Of a stretch of 14,741 nucleotides of DNA, positions 1-7,863 are shown in pieces; position 1 is the stretch's first letter, and every line of letters begins with the position of its first letter. Location of the stretch: assembly GCA_045600025.1 (NCBI GenBank), contig JAZRXC010000061.1, positions 1 through 14,741 on the forward strand, written 5' to 3'. A model generated the notes under the pieces. That model was not told the DNA's origin and made no database searches. It saw nothing but the letters and a program-made list of their open reading frames with translations. Origin of the DNA: UBA3774 sp045600025. GTDB taxonomy: Bacteria; Bacillota; Clostridia; Lachnospirales; Lachnospiraceae. The position numbers and the translations under genes are program-made.

Positions 1-1694
1 GGATGTACGGAATTTGGGCGGATAATGTTAACATCCCTACGGATTTCACCGGCACACTGACAATCGAGAACTACGGTGAGATTGTCTACATCACAGAAAA
101 TGTCTACTATTCCGAAACGTCTGCCATACGTGCTGATAGCAATGTTGGCATTCGAGGCGGCACGGTGAATGTGACTTGTCATGATGGCGGTGGTATTTAC
201 GCAGGCGAAGGCAATATCGTCATTGAGGGCGGTGCCACGGTAAATGTCACGAGCGACAAGTTCAGTGCTATCAAGGCAGCACCTGGGTCAATTGAAGAAG
301 ACGAAATCATAGGATCATATTATGCCGGAGGCGGCGACGTATATATCTATAACGGCGCAAAGGTTACTGTGAACGCCGGTACAAAAGCGGAAGAATTGGT
401 AACCGATGTCTATGGCATTTATGCTGCAGGTCGCATTGAAATCGGTTTTGAAGATGAGATATATGATGACCCCACAGAGCAGCCTCCGACACCTGCACCT
501 GAAGAGGTAAGCGTGACCGTCGGCAATACGGACTTATCCGGCGAATATGATACCGACGGTATTAAGAGTGAGAATGGAAATACTTCTGTTATCGGCAGCA
601 AGGTAAAGGTTATAAGTGTCAAAGGCAGAGGGTTCAATATTGGTGCCAGCGGCGGTCCGGAATGCGGCGATATTATCATTGTTGACAGTACGGTCGATGT
701 TGAGGCGGGTGCATCCGGTATCGTAGCCTTTGAAAGGGATATCGACTGTGATGTAGAGATAACGAACAGTACAGTTAACATCAAGGCTGAAGACTGGGGC
801 ATCAATGCGCTGAATGATGTGGTAATCACCAACAGTAAAGTTACTGTTGAGTCGGATACTTGGGGCATTGAGTGCGATACGCTGACTGTTAAGGGAGCAC
901 AGACACAGATAAAATCCTACGGCGGCGAAGTCGGTCTGGTAGTTTGGGGCGGCAAGAACGCTTTGACGGTCGAGAATGGCAGTTTGCAGCTTGTCGGTGG
1001 TGAGATGGCATTTGATGCAGGCGAAAATGACTCATTCACTATGTCTCTGCCTATCGGCTATGCACTCAAGGGCAACCGCGAAAAGAATGTCTTTACTGAT
1101 TTGCAAAAAATTACACTGAAAAAGTACAGCGGCAAGGCCGAATTCTATAAAGACCATACCGTTACCTATATTGGTAATGAGCCGGCAAAGAGTGTTGCAC
1201 TTGTTCATAATCTTAAACTTGTGAATGGCAAGAATGCCACGATTACCGAAGCCGGCTATAAACCTTATTACGTGTGCAAAATATGCGGTAAATATTTCGA
1301 GGATGCGGAAGAAAAGGTTGAGATTACCAATCTTGCAAAGTGGAAAGCACAGGGTGGCAATGGCTATCTGCCGAAGATTGAACATACCCATACTCCTGCT
1401 CTTGTAAAAGGACAGGCGGCAACAAAAGAAGTTTCCGGGTGGAAAGATTACTACAAGTGCTATATTTGCGGCAAGCTCTTTGAGGACGAAACCTGCAAGG
1501 TTGAAATCACCGATCTTGACGCTTGGAAAGCACAGGATGGCAACGGGTATATTGCTAAACTTAAAGAGGAACCGAAAACTCCTCAGACCGGAGACACAAG
1601 CAATATGGCTCTTTGGCTCACATTAATGACACTTTCTTCTATGGGAGCTTGTACCTGCTTCATTCTCAGTAAAAAGAGAAAGAAAGAACAGTAA
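1..1694 (+). CDS. Sortase-anchored surface protein with beta-helix-like repeats, 5' truncated
   Basis: This is the C-terminal part of a secreted protein. The reading frame is open to the left edge, and the first ATG (base 3) has no visible ribosome binding site, so the real start and signal peptide lie upstream. Residues about 20-340 (counted from that ATG) are short Gly/Val/Asn-rich repeats of the type 'GGTVNVT' and 'ITNSTVNIK', which suggest a right-handed beta-helix adhesin or carbohydrate-binding surface domain. A Pro-rich linker lies near residues 155-168. Two modules about 61 residues apart follow, each with CxxCGK (C425/C428 and C486/C489), then 'FED' and 'KWKAQ' or 'AWKAQ'; they resemble repeats common in clostridial cell-wall proteins. 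The C-terminus has a sorting signal: TPQTGD (526-531), a hydrophobic segment (about 535-555) and a KKRKK tail. Sortase would attach it to peptidoglycan. The ligand is unknown. Confidence 0.85.
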   Translation, partial: MYGIWADNVNIPTDFTGTLTIENYGEIVYITENVYYSETSAIRADSNVGIRGGTVNVTCHDGGGIYAGEGNIVIEGGATVNVTSDKFSAIKAAPGSIEEDEIIGSYYAGGGDVYIYNGAKVTVNAGTKAEELVTDVYGIYAAGRIEIGFEDEIYDDPTEQPPTPAPEEVSVTVGNTDLSGEYDTDGIKSENGNTSVIGSKVKVISVKGRGFNIGASGGPECGDIIIVDSTVDVEAGASGIVAFERDIDCDVEITNSTVNIKAEDWGINALNDVVITNSKVTVESDTWGIECDTLTVKGAQTQIKSYGGEVGLVVWGGKNALTVENGSLQLVGGEMAFDAGENDSFTMSLPIGYALKGNREKNVFTDLQKITLKKYSGKAEFYKDHTVTYIGNEPAKSVALVHNLKLVNGKNATITEAGYKPYYVCKICGKYFEDAEEKVEITNLAKWKAQGGNGYLPKIEHTHTPALVKGQAATKEVSGWKDYYKCYICGKLFEDETCKVEITDLDAWKAQDGNGYIAKLKEEPKTPQTGDTSNMALWLTLMTLSSMGACTCFILSKKRKKEQ

Positions 1695-1704
1695 TATTTA
1701 ACTG

Positions 1705-1745
1705 AAAATAGCGGTAATGGTGTAAAAACCGTTACCGCTATTTTT
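1705..1745. terminator. Intrinsic terminator, probably bidirectional
   Basis: The arms 1705-1720 and 1729-1744 pair over 16 positions with a single T/G wobble and an 8-base loop. On the plus strand the stem ends in a T run (TATTTTT), 10 bases after the surface-protein stop. Read on the minus strand the same hairpin ends in TATTTT and lies about 50 bases past the ispD stop. It therefore sits between two convergent genes and is well placed to stop both transcripts. Confidence 0.85.
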
Positions 1746-1794
1746 ATGCAAAAGATGATTATTATGTAAAACAAACTGACCAGGCAATTTGCTT

Positions 1795-2478
1795 TTACTG
1801 CAGATACTGTTTTTCTTTTAATATGAATTCCGCCAGCATCAAGTCATTTTTTGTTGTTATCTTTATATTCGTTTCATCGCCGGAGATGAGCTTGACAGGA
1901 TTTCGGAAATACTCCAGCATCATGCAATCATCTGTGGCTTCTCGGTCTCCGAAGTTCTCATGTGCGTAGAGCAAGGTTTCTCTGTTAAAGCACTGTGGTG
2001 TATGTATAAGCCAAGTATTTGTACGGTTTGTTGTGCGCATAACGAGCTGATTTTCGTAGGAGAGTTTTACTGTATCTTTTGAACGGATCGCTATCGTAGC
2101 ACCGGGGTAATCGTCCATTACGTTTAAGCAGTCAGATATATAATATGACTTTAAGAAAGGACGCGCGCCGTCGTGAATCAGAACTATATCCGCATCGGTA
2201 GCCAGAAGGCCGTGATATACGGACTCACGCCTCGTAACGCCGCCATAGACAATCTTATATGGTTTAGAGAGGTTCAGCTCGCCGAGCTGTCTTTCTTCAC
2301 CTTCACGCACTACGATGATAATCTCATCTATTTCAACATGAGAATCTAACGCTCTTAAGGAATAGCTGATAATGGGCTTTCCTGCGAGCGGCATATACAC
2401 TTTATTCTTTGTTCCGCCAAACCTGGTTGCGCTTCCGCCGGCCAAGAGAATCGCGGCTACTGATTTTTTGAGATGCAT
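1795..2478 (-). CDS. ispD: 2-C-methyl-D-erythritol 4-phosphate cytidylyltransferase (IspD family)
   Basis: The predicted enzyme transfers CMP from CTP to methylerythritol phosphate in the non-mevalonate isoprenoid pathway, in the cytoplasm. Its 227 residues match the usual family length. Visible family features are the N-terminal nucleotide loop LLAGGSATRFGG with R19, K26 in NKVYMPL, the GKPI motif, IHDGARPF (101-108), R152 before the HTPQ segment, TDD (182-184) and NIKITTKNDL (204-213) with K206. The ATG at 2478 is preceded by AAGGAG with a 7-base gap. The gene stands alone: it is convergent with the surface-protein gene and divergent from the glycosyltransferase gene, and no ispF lies beside it. 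The related ribitol-5-phosphate cytidylyltransferase TarI shares the fold and many motifs. No teichoic-acid genes of the TarJ type are in view, so IspD is preferred but TarI is not excluded. Confidence 0.8.
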   Translation of the reverse strand: MHLKKSVAAILLAGGSATRFGGTKNKVYMPLAGKPIISYSLRALDSHVEIDEIIIVVREGEERQLGELNLSKPYKIVYGGVTRRESVYHGLLATDADIVLIHDGARPFLKSYYISDCLNVMDDYPGATIAIRSKDTVKLSYENQLVMRTTNRTNTWLIHTPQCFNRETLLYAHENFGDREATDDCMMLEYFRNPVKLISGDETNIKITTKNDLMLAEFILKEKQYLQ

Positions 2479-2500
2479 TATTAAACTCCTTGGGTGAAAT

Positions 2501-2530
2501 AGTGTAGCATATTCCAGAAGAAAATGCCAT
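2501..2530 (-). promoter_or_regulatory. Candidate promoter for ispD
   Basis: On the minus strand, ATGGCA (2530-2525) is followed after 18 bases by TACACT (2506-2501). TGC immediately precedes TACACT, an extended -10 arrangement. The elements are imperfect and found by eye, but the distance to the ispD ribosome binding site is suitable. Confidence 0.4.
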
Positions 2531-2588
2531 AGGGAAAATGAGGCATGTTAAATGTTTTTATACTTTATTACAGCGGCTTTTAACTACA

Positions 2589-2625
2589 CAAATGCAGTAG
2601 TTTGCTTGCTTTTTTACTGCATTTG
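2589..2625. repeat. 11-bp inverted repeat over the promoter
   Basis: CAAATGCAGTA (2589-2599) and TACTGCATTTG (2615-2625) are exact reverse complements separated by 15 bases. The repeat spans the candidate -35 and most of the spacer upstream of the -10, a position suited to an operator. As an RNA hairpin it is not followed by a T run, so it does not look like a terminator. Confidence 0.6.
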
Positions 2626-2634
2626 CGGTAAAAT
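2606..2634 (+). promoter_or_regulatory. Candidate sigma-70-type promoter for the glycosyltransferase-valS unit
   Basis: TTGCTT (2606-2611), a 17-base spacer and TAAAAT (2629-2634) lie 35 bases before the start codon of the glycosyltransferase gene. The spacing is ideal, with two mismatches to the -35 consensus and one to the -10. It is overlapped by the inverted repeat at 2589-2625. Confidence 0.55.
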
Positions 2635-2669
2635 AGTCCATTAATCGGTACATTAGGAAAGGAGCTCAT

Positions 2670-3593
2670 ATGTTATCCGTAGTAATACCTGCATACAACG
2701 AAGAACAGATGGTTAAAGAGGCAGCAAAAGTTGTCTCCGGTATCTTATGCGACGCCGGGATAGAATACGAACTGCTCTTTGTTGATGATGGATCTTCGGA
2801 TGCAACTTGGAGCTCAATATTAGCCGCAAGAGAAGCAGATGAAAACATCAGCGGCATACATTTTTCCAGAAACTTCGGAAAGGAAGCAGCAATGTTCGCC
2901 GGCCTTGAAAAAGCAAAGGGCGACTGCGTTGCAGTAATGGACTGCGACCTTCAGCATCCTCCGAAGAAACTCGTTGAAATGTACCGCCTTTGGCAGGAAG
3001 GCTACGAAGTAGTTGAAGGAATAAAGACAACACGCGGTCAGGAGACGGCACTCCACAAGAAAGTAACAGGGGTGTTCTATAAACTTATGACCAAGGCAAC
3101 CGGCTGCGATATGTCAAATGCGTCAGACTTCAAGCTCCTTGACAGAAAAGTAGTAGATACACTGAACTCTCTGCCCGAACGCAATGTCTTCTTCCGCGCA
3201 TTATCATTCTGGACAGGATATAAGCGCACGACGATAGAATTTGACGTACAAGAGCGCACGGTAGGCACCAGCAAATGGTCCACGGCCAAGCTTTTCAAAT
3301 ATGCGATTACCAATATTATGAGTTTCACATTGCTCCCGCTTCACATCATAATGGTGCTCGGAGTAGTGATGATAATACTTGCGCTTGTTATAGGAATTAT
3401 AGCAATAGTGCAGAAAATAGCAGGGACAGCAGAACCCGGATTCACAACTGTAATATTACTGATACTCTTCACCAGCGGAGTCGTCGTGGTGTGCCTCGGC
3501 ATAATTGCGGCTTATGTTGCCAAGATTTATGACGAGATAAAAGGAAGACCCCGTTATATCATTTCAGAATATTGCACAAAGGAGAAAAAATAA
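2670..3593 (+). CDS. GT2-family membrane glycosyltransferase (GtrB/CsbB/DPM1-like)
   Basis: The protein is predicted to move a sugar from a nucleotide donor to undecaprenyl phosphate at the inner face of the membrane, giving a lipid-linked sugar for modifying an envelope polymer. The GT-A domain starts at residue 1 (VVIPAYNEE), with VDDGSSD (38-44), RNFGKEAA (67-74), the metal-binding DCD (91-93) followed by LQHPPKK, and RTVGTSKWS (196-204), typical of this subfamily. Two hydrophobic segments at about 220-247 and 258-285 are the usual C-terminal membrane pair. The length of 307 residues fits the family. The ATG has a strong AGGAAAGGAG site upstream. Its stop overlaps the valS start by one base. 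No YfhO/GtrC-type acceptor transferase is in the window, so sugar and target polymer are unknown. Confidence 0.88.
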   Translation: MLSVVIPAYNEEQMVKEAAKVVSGILCDAGIEYELLFVDDGSSDATWSSILAAREADENISGIHFSRNFGKEAAMFAGLEKAKGDCVAVMDCDLQHPPKKLVEMYRLWQEGYEVVEGIKTTRGQETALHKKVTGVFYKLMTKATGCDMSNASDFKLLDRKVVDTLNSLPERNVFFRALSFWTGYKRTTIEFDVQERTVGTSKWSTAKLFKYAITNIMSFTLLPLHIIMVLGVVMIILALVIGIIAIVQKIAGTAEPGFTTVILLILFTSGVVVVCLGIIAAYVAKIYDEIKGRPRYIISEYCTKEKK

Positions 3594-3595
3594 TG
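3578..3595 (+). promoter_or_regulatory. Ribosome binding site and TAATG overlap that set the valS start
   Basis: AAAGGAG (3578-3584) lies 8 bases before the ATG at 3593, whose A is also the last base of the preceding TAA stop. An upstream in-frame ATG at 3572 would add seven residues, but it lacks a comparable site and lies within the glycosyltransferase gene. The arrangement suggests translational coupling. Confidence 0.8.
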
Positions 3596-6301
3596 TCAAA
3601 AGAACTTGAAAAGACATACAGCCCCAAAGACATAGAGGCGAGATTATATAAAAAATGGGAAGATAACAAATATTTTTCGGCAAAGGTAAATCCGGACAAG
3701 AAACCCTTCACAATTGTAATGCCGCCGCCCAACATCACAGGACAGCTCCACATGGGACACGCACTCGACAACACCATGCAGGATATCATTACACGATTCA
3801 AACGTATGCAAGGCTATGAAGCACTGTGGCTTCCCGGCACCGATCACGCATCAATTGCAACAGAAGCAAAAGTAGTAGAAGCAATGCGTGAGGAAGGCGT
3901 AACCAAGGATGACCTCGGAAGAGAAGGCTTCCTCGAAAGAGCCTGGGCATGGAGAGATAAATACGGCACGCGCATAGTATCACAGCTCAAACTTCTGGGA
4001 TCCAGCTGCGACTGGGACAGAGAACGCTTCACTATGGACGAAGGCTGCTCAAACGCAGTAAAAGAAGTATTTGTACGCCTTTACAATAAGGGACTTATCT
4101 ACCGCGGCAACCGCATGGTAAACTGGTGCCCTCATTGCAACACATCTATATCCGACGCGGAAGTAGAATACGAATCAAAAGAAGCGGCATTCTATCACAT
4201 TCTCTATCCTGTAAAGGAAACCGGAGAGCTGATTGAACTTGCAACAACACGTCCCGAGACCATGTTCGGCGATACGGCAGTAGCAATAAACGAAGCGGAC
4301 CCGAGATACGCACATCTTCACGGATGCCACGTAATCCTTCCGCTGTTAAATAAAGAAATCCCTATCGTATGCGATGAGCATGCAGATATGGAAAAAGGAA
4401 CAGGTGTAGTAAAGATTACACCCGCACATGACCCTAATGACTTCGAAGTAGGAAAGCGTCACAACCTGCCGGCAGTTCGCGTTATCACTTATGACGGACA
4501 TATGACAGGAGCTGAGGACGCAGCAGTAGCTGAAGAACTTTTCGCAAGTGGACGCGCATCAGAAGGAGAGCCGCAGGTACCGGATCTCGGCAAATATGCC
4601 GGCATGACCACAGAAGAAGCCAGAAAGGCAGTAGTAGCAGACCTTGACGCACTCGGACTGCTTAAGAAGGTTGAGCCGCTTACTCACGATGTAGGAACCT
4701 GCTACCGTTGCAAGACAGTAATCGAACCGATGATTTCAAAACAGTGGTTCGTTAAGATGAAGCCTCTTGCTGAGCCTGCAATAAAGGCAGTAGAAGACGG
4801 CACCATCAAGTATGTACCGGACCGCTTCACTAAAGCATACCTTAACTGGATGTACGGCACCCGTGACTGGTGCATAAGCCGTCAGCTCTGGTGGGGACAT
4901 CAGATACCTGCTTGGTATTGCGATGACTGCGGTGAGACTATCGTAGCAAAAGATGCGCCCGCGATATGCCCTAAATGCGGAAAAGCACATCTGACTCAGG
5001 ACCCTGATACACTTGACACATGGTTCTCAAGCGCACTTTGGCCTTTCAGCACACTCGGCTGGCCTGAGAACACAGAAGACCTTGAGTACTTCTATCCGAC
5101 AAATACACTTGTAACCGGATATGACATCATCGGATTCTGGGTAAGCCGTATGATATTCTCCGGACTCGCCTATACCGACAAGGCACCGTTTGATACGGTA
5201 CTCATACACGGACTTGTACGCGACAGCCAGGGTCGCAAGATGAGTAAATCACTCGGCAACGGAATTGATCCTCTCGATGTGATTGACAAATACGGCGCCG
5301 ACGCACTTCGCATGATGCTGATGACAGGAAACGCTCCCGGCAACGATATGAGATTCTATTGGGAGAAGGTAGAAGCCTGCCGCAACTTCGCAAATAAAGT
5401 ATGGAATGCGTCACGTTTCATCATGATGAATACTGACGAGATAGATACAAAAGCATTTGCACCGGACATGCTCGAGGACGCCGACAAGTGGATTCTTACA
5501 AGAGCCGGAATCGTAATAGAAGAAGTAACCGAGAACCTTGAAAAATACGAGCTCGGCATCGCACTATCCAAGATATATGATTTCATATGGGAAGAACTGT
5601 GCGACTGGTATATCGAGATGGTTAAGCCTCGCTTCCGCGCGGAGAATCAGTCTTCAAAGATAGCGGCAGCATGGACCCTTAAGAAGGTTCTTATAGATTC
5701 ATTAAAACTCCTTCATCCGTATATGCCATTTATCACAGAGGAAATATTCTGCAACCTGCAGGATGAAGAAGAAACCATTATGCTTTCTGCTTGGCCTGCT
5801 AAGGATCCGGCACTTACCTTCCCTGAAGTTGAGACATCAATAGAGATGGTTAAGGAAGCAATCCGCAAGGTACGCGAGCTCCGCCTGTCCATGAATGTTC
5901 CGCCTTCAAAGAAGGCAAGAGTATTCGTAGTAGCAACGGACGAAAAAGTACGCGAAGCTTATAAACGCAGTGAAGATTTCTTCAAAACACTTGCAAGCGC
6001 ATCTGAGCTTGACGTTCAGGCAGATAAGACCGGAATAGCTGACAATGCAGTATCCGCAGTCATCGCGGGCGCAGCACTGTTCCTGCCGCTTGAGGAACTT
6101 GTTGATATGGCAAAAGAGCGTGAGCGCCTTGAAAAAGAAGCAGAAAGACTGAGAGGCGAGATAGGGCGCTGCGAAGGAATGCTGAGTAATGAAAGATTTA
6201 TATCAAAGGCTCCTGAGGCAAAAATTGCAGAAGAGCGCGGGAAGCTCAGCAAATACAACGAGATGCTTGCTCAGGTAAATGAACAGCTTTCACATATGTA
6301 A
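3593..6301 (+). CDS. valS: Valine--tRNA ligase
   Basis: This cytoplasmic class Ia synthetase charges tRNA-Val with valine and edits mischarged threonine. It has 902 residues, normal for bacterial ValRS. The HIGH motif appears as HMGH (53-56) within PPPNITGQLHMGHAL, and KMSKS is at 549-553. The editing (CP1) insertion lies between them, with TTRPETMFGDTAVA. CxxC pairs at C370/C373 and C443/C446 with C459/C462 are likely zinc-binding knuckles. The anticodon-binding region follows KMSKS, and the last 65 or so residues form the charged coiled coil (ERERLEKEAERLRGEI) typical of ValRS. The gene is joined to the glycosyltransferase by a TAATG overlap. I see no T-box motif (GGTGG or similar) in the leader upstream of that operon. 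A strong terminator follows directly. Confidence 0.97.
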   Translation: MSKELEKTYSPKDIEARLYKKWEDNKYFSAKVNPDKKPFTIVMPPPNITGQLHMGHALDNTMQDIITRFKRMQGYEALWLPGTDHASIATEAKVVEAMREEGVTKDDLGREGFLERAWAWRDKYGTRIVSQLKLLGSSCDWDRERFTMDEGCSNAVKEVFVRLYNKGLIYRGNRMVNWCPHCNTSISDAEVEYESKEAAFYHILYPVKETGELIELATTRPETMFGDTAVAINEADPRYAHLHGCHVILPLLNKEIPIVCDEHADMEKGTGVVKITPAHDPNDFEVGKRHNLPAVRVITYDGHMTGAEDAAVAEELFASGRASEGEPQVPDLGKYAGMTTEEARKAVVADLDALGLLKKVEPLTHDVGTCYRCKTVIEPMISKQWFVKMKPLAEPAIKAVEDGTIKYVPDRFTKAYLNWMYGTRDWCISRQLWWGHQIPAWYCDDCGETIVAKDAPAICPKCGKAHLTQDPDTLDTWFSSALWPFSTLGWPENTEDLEYFYPTNTLVTGYDIIGFWVSRMIFSGLAYTDKAPFDTVLIHGLVRDSQGRKMSKSLGNGIDPLDVIDKYGADALRMMLMTGNAPGNDMRFYWEKVEACRNFANKVWNASRFIMMNTDEIDTKAFAPDMLEDADKWILTRAGIVIEEVTENLEKYELGIALSKIYDFIWEELCDWYIEMVKPRFRAENQSSKIAAAWTLKKVLIDSLKLLHPYMPFITEEIFCNLQDEEETIMLSAWPAKDPALTFPEVETSIEMVKEAIRKVRELRLSMNVPPSKKARVFVVATDEKVREAYKRSEDFFKTLASASELDVQADKTGIADNAVSAVIAGAALFLPLEELVDMAKERERLEKEAERLRGEIGRCEGMLSNERFISKAPEAKIAEERGKLSKYNEMLAQVNEQLSHM

Positions 6302-6309
6302 TTAAACAG

Positions 6310-6335
6310 GCCGCGCCGTAATGGCGCGGCTTTTT
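6310..6335 (+). terminator. Intrinsic terminator after valS
   Basis: GCCGCGCC (6310-6317) and GGCGCGGC (6323-6330) are perfect 8-base arms with loop GTAAT, followed by TTTTT (6331-6335). It begins 9 bases after the valS stop and ends one base before the exoA ribosome binding site. Confidence 0.92.
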
Positions 6336-6336
6336 C

Positions 6337-6346
6337 GGAGAATGAG
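6337..6346 (+). promoter_or_regulatory. exoA ribosome binding site abutting a terminator
   Basis: GGAG (6337-6340) lies 6 bases before the exoA ATG at 6347. It starts two bases beyond the terminator T run, leaving no room for a promoter between valS and exoA. Confidence 0.65.
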
Positions 6347-7096
6347 ATGAAATTTATATCATGGAATGTAAACGGACTTCGTGCCTGCATGCAAAAAGGC
6401 TTTGGCGAGTATTTCACAGCAGCGGATGCAGATATATTTGCCCTGCAGGAAACCAAGCTGCAAGAGGGGCAAATAGATTTTGCACCCGAGGGTTATCATT
6501 GCTACTGGAATTATGCAGAGAAAAAAGGCTATTCCGGCACGGCGATTTTTTCAAAAAAAGAGCCGATAAGTGTGACATACGGAATCGGGATAGAAGAGCA
6601 TGACCATGAAGGAAGAGTAATTACTCTTGAATTCGAGGATTATTATTTCATCACCTGCTACACGCCGAACTCTCAGGATGAGCTGCGCAGACTTTCGTAC
6701 CGCATGAGCTGGGAAGATGCTTTCAGAACTTACATCTGCAACCTGCAGAAGAAAAAGCCGGTAATATTCTGCGGTGACTTAAACGTTGCTCATGAAGAAA
6801 TTGATTTAAAAAACCCCAAGACCAATCACATGAATCCCGGATTTACAGATGATGAACGTGGAAAGTTTTCCGAGGTACTTTCATCAGGTTTTATTGATAC
6901 TTTCAGAACACTTCATCCCGACAGCATCGAATATTCGTGGTGGAGCTACAGATTCCATGCCAGAGAGAAAAATATCGGTTGGCGCATAGACTATTTTGTA
7001 GCATCAGAATCTCTTACCGGCAGAATAAAAGATTCAAAGATTCATTCAGAGATAACAGGCTCAGACCACTGCCCTGTTGAACTCATACTGGGGTGA
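6347..7096 (+). CDS. exoA: Exodeoxyribonuclease III (AP endonuclease family)
   Basis: This DNA base-excision-repair enzyme cleaves 5' to abasic sites and removes 3' blocking groups. The 249 residues match the B. subtilis ExoA size class. Family motifs are all present: WNVNG (6-10) with N7, LQETK (33-37) with the metal-binding E35, Y105 in CYTPNS, GDLNVAH (143-149) with D144 and N146, RIDY (213-216), and the final GSDHCPV (238-244) with the D240/H241 pair. The protein looks intact. It starts just after the valS terminator, so it must be expressed by readthrough or from a promoter inside the end of valS. Its stop lies two bases before, or overlaps, the start of the next gene, which suggests co-expression with the TraX-like protein and the WYL regulator. 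Confidence 0.95.
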   Translation: MKFISWNVNGLRACMQKGFGEYFTAADADIFALQETKLQEGQIDFAPEGYHCYWNYAEKKGYSGTAIFSKKEPISVTYGIGIEEHDHEGRVITLEFEDYYFITCYTPNSQDELRRLSYRMSWEDAFRTYICNLQKKKPVIFCGDLNVAHEEIDLKNPKTNHMNPGFTDDERGKFSEVLSSGFIDTFRTLHPDSIEYSWWSYRFHAREKNIGWRIDYFVASESLTGRIKDSKIHSEITGSDHCPVELILG

Positions 7097-7098
7097 AA

Positions 7099-7854
7099 AT
7101 GAGCGAAACCAATTCGGAAAACAAAATACTGCCGCAGATAAAATTTGAACGGCTTGATGCTTTCCTGGACAAATACGGATTATCCGGTTCTGCCCTTAAG
7201 ATAATCGCAATAATTACCATGCTGATTGATCATGCCGCATGGGTATTTATTCCGGAATATTATTCCCCCGAAGGGACAGTGCTTCACACAATCGGACGTC
7301 TGGCATTTCCTATATTTGCCTTTCTGTTTGCCGAAGGCATGCAGCATACGAAAAACATCTATAGATATGCGCTCAGGTGCCTGATTTTTGCACTGATATC
7401 AGAGATACCGTATGACCTTGTATTCTACGGCGAAATAACGTTAGAGCATGGCAACGTAATGTTTACGTTTTTCCTTGCAGTCATATTTGAATGCGTTCTC
7501 AGGTGGGCAAATACGAATCCGAAGAAAATACTCGCGTTTATAACGGGGATTTTATGCGTTATAGCGGCAGATGCTTTTCACCCGGATTACGGAGCATACG
7601 GAGTGTTGATCGTCTGGCTGTTCTATTATTTGCGAAGTCTTAATCAAATACGAATAATCATTGTCGCGGCAGCAGCGCTCTTTTTTTATAAAGACACTAC
7701 GCTTCAACAATATTTGATTCTGGCATTTCCGCTGCTGCTTTTATATAACGGAAAGCGCGGATTTATAAAAACGAAAGCGGCTTCAATCGCATGCTATGCA
7801 TTTTATCCGGTGCACATGATTATTCTCTGGGCACTGCCTTTATTAGTTCGCTAA
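7099..7854 (+). CDS. TraX-family multi-pass membrane protein
   Basis: This is an integral membrane protein of the TraX family (acyltransferase-related; the F-plasmid member N-acetylates pilin). Chromosomal clostridial members have no established substrate. The signature begins with a soluble stretch, then SGSALKIIAIITMLIDH near residues 29-45, followed by IGRLAFPIFAFLFAEG and later YAFYPVHMIILW at the C-terminus. There are about seven hydrophobic segments with short loops. I chose ATG 7099 because GGGGTGA (7090-7096) can serve as its ribosome binding site. A GTG at 7093 would add two residues and overlap the exoA stop by 4 bases, and it cannot be excluded. No conjugation or pilin genes are nearby, so the name reflects homology rather than a role in transfer. 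Confidence 0.82.
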   Translation: MSETNSENKILPQIKFERLDAFLDKYGLSGSALKIIAIITMLIDHAAWVFIPEYYSPEGTVLHTIGRLAFPIFAFLFAEGMQHTKNIYRYALRCLIFALISEIPYDLVFYGEITLEHGNVMFTFFLAVIFECVLRWANTNPKKILAFITGILCVIAADAFHPDYGAYGVLIVWLFYYLRSLNQIRIIIVAAAALFFYKDTTLQQYLILAFPLLLLYNGKRGFIKTKAASIACYAFYPVHMIILWALPLLVR

Positions 7855-7863
7855 GGAGGAAAT

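Noticed and set aside
419..868. 149-residue minus-strand open frame inside the surface-protein gene
   Set aside because: It is antisense to a clearly coding frame, rich in Ser/Leu/Pro/Thr as expected from reading Val/Gly/Asn codons backwards, and has no recognisable domain.
3572..3592. Upstream in-frame ATG for valS
   Set aside because: The ATG at 3593 has an AAAGGAG site 8 bases upstream and gives the normal ValRS N-terminus; 3572 lies inside the preceding gene without a comparable site.
7099..7854. Conjugation or integrative element implied by the TraX-family protein
   Set aside because: No relaxase, coupling protein, integrase, repeats or attachment sites are in the window; TraX-like proteins are common on ordinary clostridial chromosomes.
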